Below, piece after piece: positions 12,017 through 13,055 of a stretch of 13,055 nucleotides of DNA; the stretch's first letter is position 1, and the number at the start of each line of letters is the position of its first letter. The DNA comes from Phototrophicales bacterium (GTDB lineage Bacteria > Chloroflexota > Anaerolineae > Aggregatilineales > Phototrophicaceae): NCBI GenBank assembly GCA_002794515.1, contig PGTJ01000045.1:1-13055 (forward strand), written 5' to 3'. The position numbers and the translations under genes are program-made. The notes beneath the pieces are model-generated. The model was not told the DNA's origin. It worked only from the letters and a program-made list of their open reading frames with translations, and searched no databases.

Positions 12017-13055
12017 ATGGATAAATCACAAACCAAACAAATGCCAAAAAATTTCGATTTTGCCGAAGCCGAAGCACGCCTATATGAATGGTGGGAGACC
12101 AATGGCTGGTTTAAGCCAGAAGTCGCGCCAGATGATGCCGAGCCATTCGTGATTAGTATGCCACCGCCCAATGTCACAGGCGCACTACATATCGGTCATG
12201 CGTTATTCGTATCGTTAGAAGATCTGATGATTCGCTATGAGCGGATGCGCGGTAAAGCGGCATTATGGGTCCCTGGCACCGACCACGCAGGCATCGCCAC
12301 CCAATTGCAAGTCGAGAAGATGTTGCGCGATGAAGGCACAAGCCGTGAAGCAATTGGACGTGAGGAATTTTTGAAGCGCACATGGGATTGGAAAGGAAAA
12401 TATGGTGGCGAGATTACCCGTCAATTACGACGCTTAGGCGCGAGTTGCGACTGGTCGCGTGAACGCTTTACATTGGATGATGGTCTATCAGATGCCGTTC
12501 AAGAGGTGTTCATCAAACTCTATGAACAGGGTCTGATTTATCGTGGTCCACGTTTGGTGAATTGGTCGCCAGGTCTACAGACGGCGGTCAGTGATTTAGA
12601 GGTGGAACGCGAAGAAGAAACTGTGAAATTATATTTCTTCAAATATCCGATAGAAGGTGGCGAGTTTATCCCTGTGGCGACCACGCGCCCCGAATCAATT
12701 TTGGGCGATACGGCGGTGGCGGTGCATCCAGAAGATGAGCGTTATAAACACCTCATCGGCAAAACAGCATATGTGCCAATGCTCAATCGCCCAATCCCCG
12801 TTATTGCCGATGAATATGTGGATAGAGAATTTGGGACTGGGGCGTTAAAAATTACGCCTGCTCACGATTTTAATGATTATGAAATCGCCCAAAAACACAA
12901 CTTGCCGATGATAAATGTGCTGACTCGCAAAGCCACCATCAACGAAAATGGCGGTCAATATGCCGGCTTAGACCGCTATGAATGTCGTAAGCAATTGTGG
13001 GCAGATATGGAAGCCGCGGGCTTGACTATCAAAATACAAGATTACACCACCATCG
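12017..13055 (+). CDS. valS: Valyl-tRNA synthetase, 3' end cut off by the window
   Basis: Class I aminoacyl-tRNA synthetase that charges tRNA-Val. 346 codons are present and the frame is open to the window end. The N-terminal part shows FDFAEAEARLYEWWE, the ATP-site motif PPPNVTGALHIGHA with HIGH at residues 58-61, LWVPGTDHAGIATQ, and the tryptophan-rich segment EFLKRTWDWK. The CP1 editing domain that removes mischarged threonine has begun: TTRPESILGDTAVAVHPED and GTGALKITPAHDFNDYEI are visible. The KMSKS loop, anticodon-binding domain and C-terminal coiled coil lie beyond the window. The ATG is supported by AAAGGA (12004-12009), 7 bases upstream. Expression is controlled by the valine T-box leader that ends 23 bases before the start codon. 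Confidence 0.96.
   Translation, partial: MDKSQTKQMPKNFDFAEAEARLYEWWETNGWFKPEVAPDDAEPFVISMPPPNVTGALHIGHALFVSLEDLMIRYERMRGKAALWVPGTDHAGIATQLQVEKMLRDEGTSREAIGREEFLKRTWDWKGKYGGEITRQLRRLGASCDWSRERFTLDDGLSDAVQEVFIKLYEQGLIYRGPRLVNWSPGLQTAVSDLEVEREEETVKLYFFKYPIEGGEFIPVATTRPESILGDTAVAVHPEDERYKHLIGKTAYVPMLNRPIPVIADEYVDREFGTGALKITPAHDFNDYEIAQKHNLPMINVLTRKATINENGGQYAGLDRYECRKQLWADMEAAGLTIKIQDYTTI

Noticed and set aside
11708..12177. Several overlapping minus-strand open frames across the valS leader
   Set aside because: They run antisense through the T-box and terminator, lack ribosome sites and show no protein family features.
1..13055. Mobile elements, CRISPR arrays, phage or defence islands
   Set aside because: No transposase, integrase, direct-repeat array or defence-gene motifs seen on either strand; the gene content is chromosomal.

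Overview
The window looks like an ordinary chromosomal segment from a free-living bacterium. There are no phage, insertion-sequence, plasmid or CRISPR signals. Housekeeping genes (rarA, purH, udk, valS, tRNA-Thr) alternate with envelope or surface genes: a NodU-type carbamoyltransferase with small membrane partners, and GT2 and GT39-type glycosyltransferases. Three things fit Chloroflexota (an Anaerolineae-like lineage): the T-box leader on valS, the carbamoyltransferase plus DUF5989-like membrane cassette, and moderate GC content. A tRNA gene without an encoded CCA is compatible. This placement is an inference from gene content recalled from memory, not a database match.

Layout, left to right. 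Bases 1-1172 hold the 3' part of rarA. A near-consensus sigma-70-type promoter overlapping the rarA stop starts a four-gene plus-strand operon (1239-4280): a 78-aa one-helix membrane protein with a TTG start, a 595-aa carbamoyltransferase, a 206-aa five-helix membrane protein whose last 50 residues look like DUF5989, and a 120-aa three-helix protein. A palindrome at 4289-4316 separates this operon from ndh (type II NADH dehydrogenase), which is on the minus strand. The ndh/purH divergent intergenic region carries three spaced inverted repeats of the TGTGA-N6-TCACA class. Two of them sit exactly on the -10 and -35 of the ndh promoter. purH runs to 7325 and converges on a minus-strand pair, GT2 glycosyltransferase then alpha/beta hydrolase, with a hairpin at the junction. 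The GT2 gene is divergent from a GT39-type membrane glycosyltransferase (9207-10694).

The right end holds tRNA-Thr(CGU) with its own promoter and terminator, then udk, then a complete valine T-box leader (specifier GUC, T-box, terminator) and the 5' part of valS, which runs off the window.

The genes work as separate modules: replication-fork maintenance (RarA), surface or small-molecule carbamoylation at the membrane, NADH oxidation under a likely redox-sensing or CRP/FNR-type operator, purine and pyrimidine nucleotide metabolism (PurH, Udk), polyprenol-linked sugar transfer (GT2 and GT39), and tRNA-sensed valyl-tRNA synthetase control. The most interesting signals are the operator array on ndh and the carbamoyltransferase cassette with its fused DUF5989-like protein.
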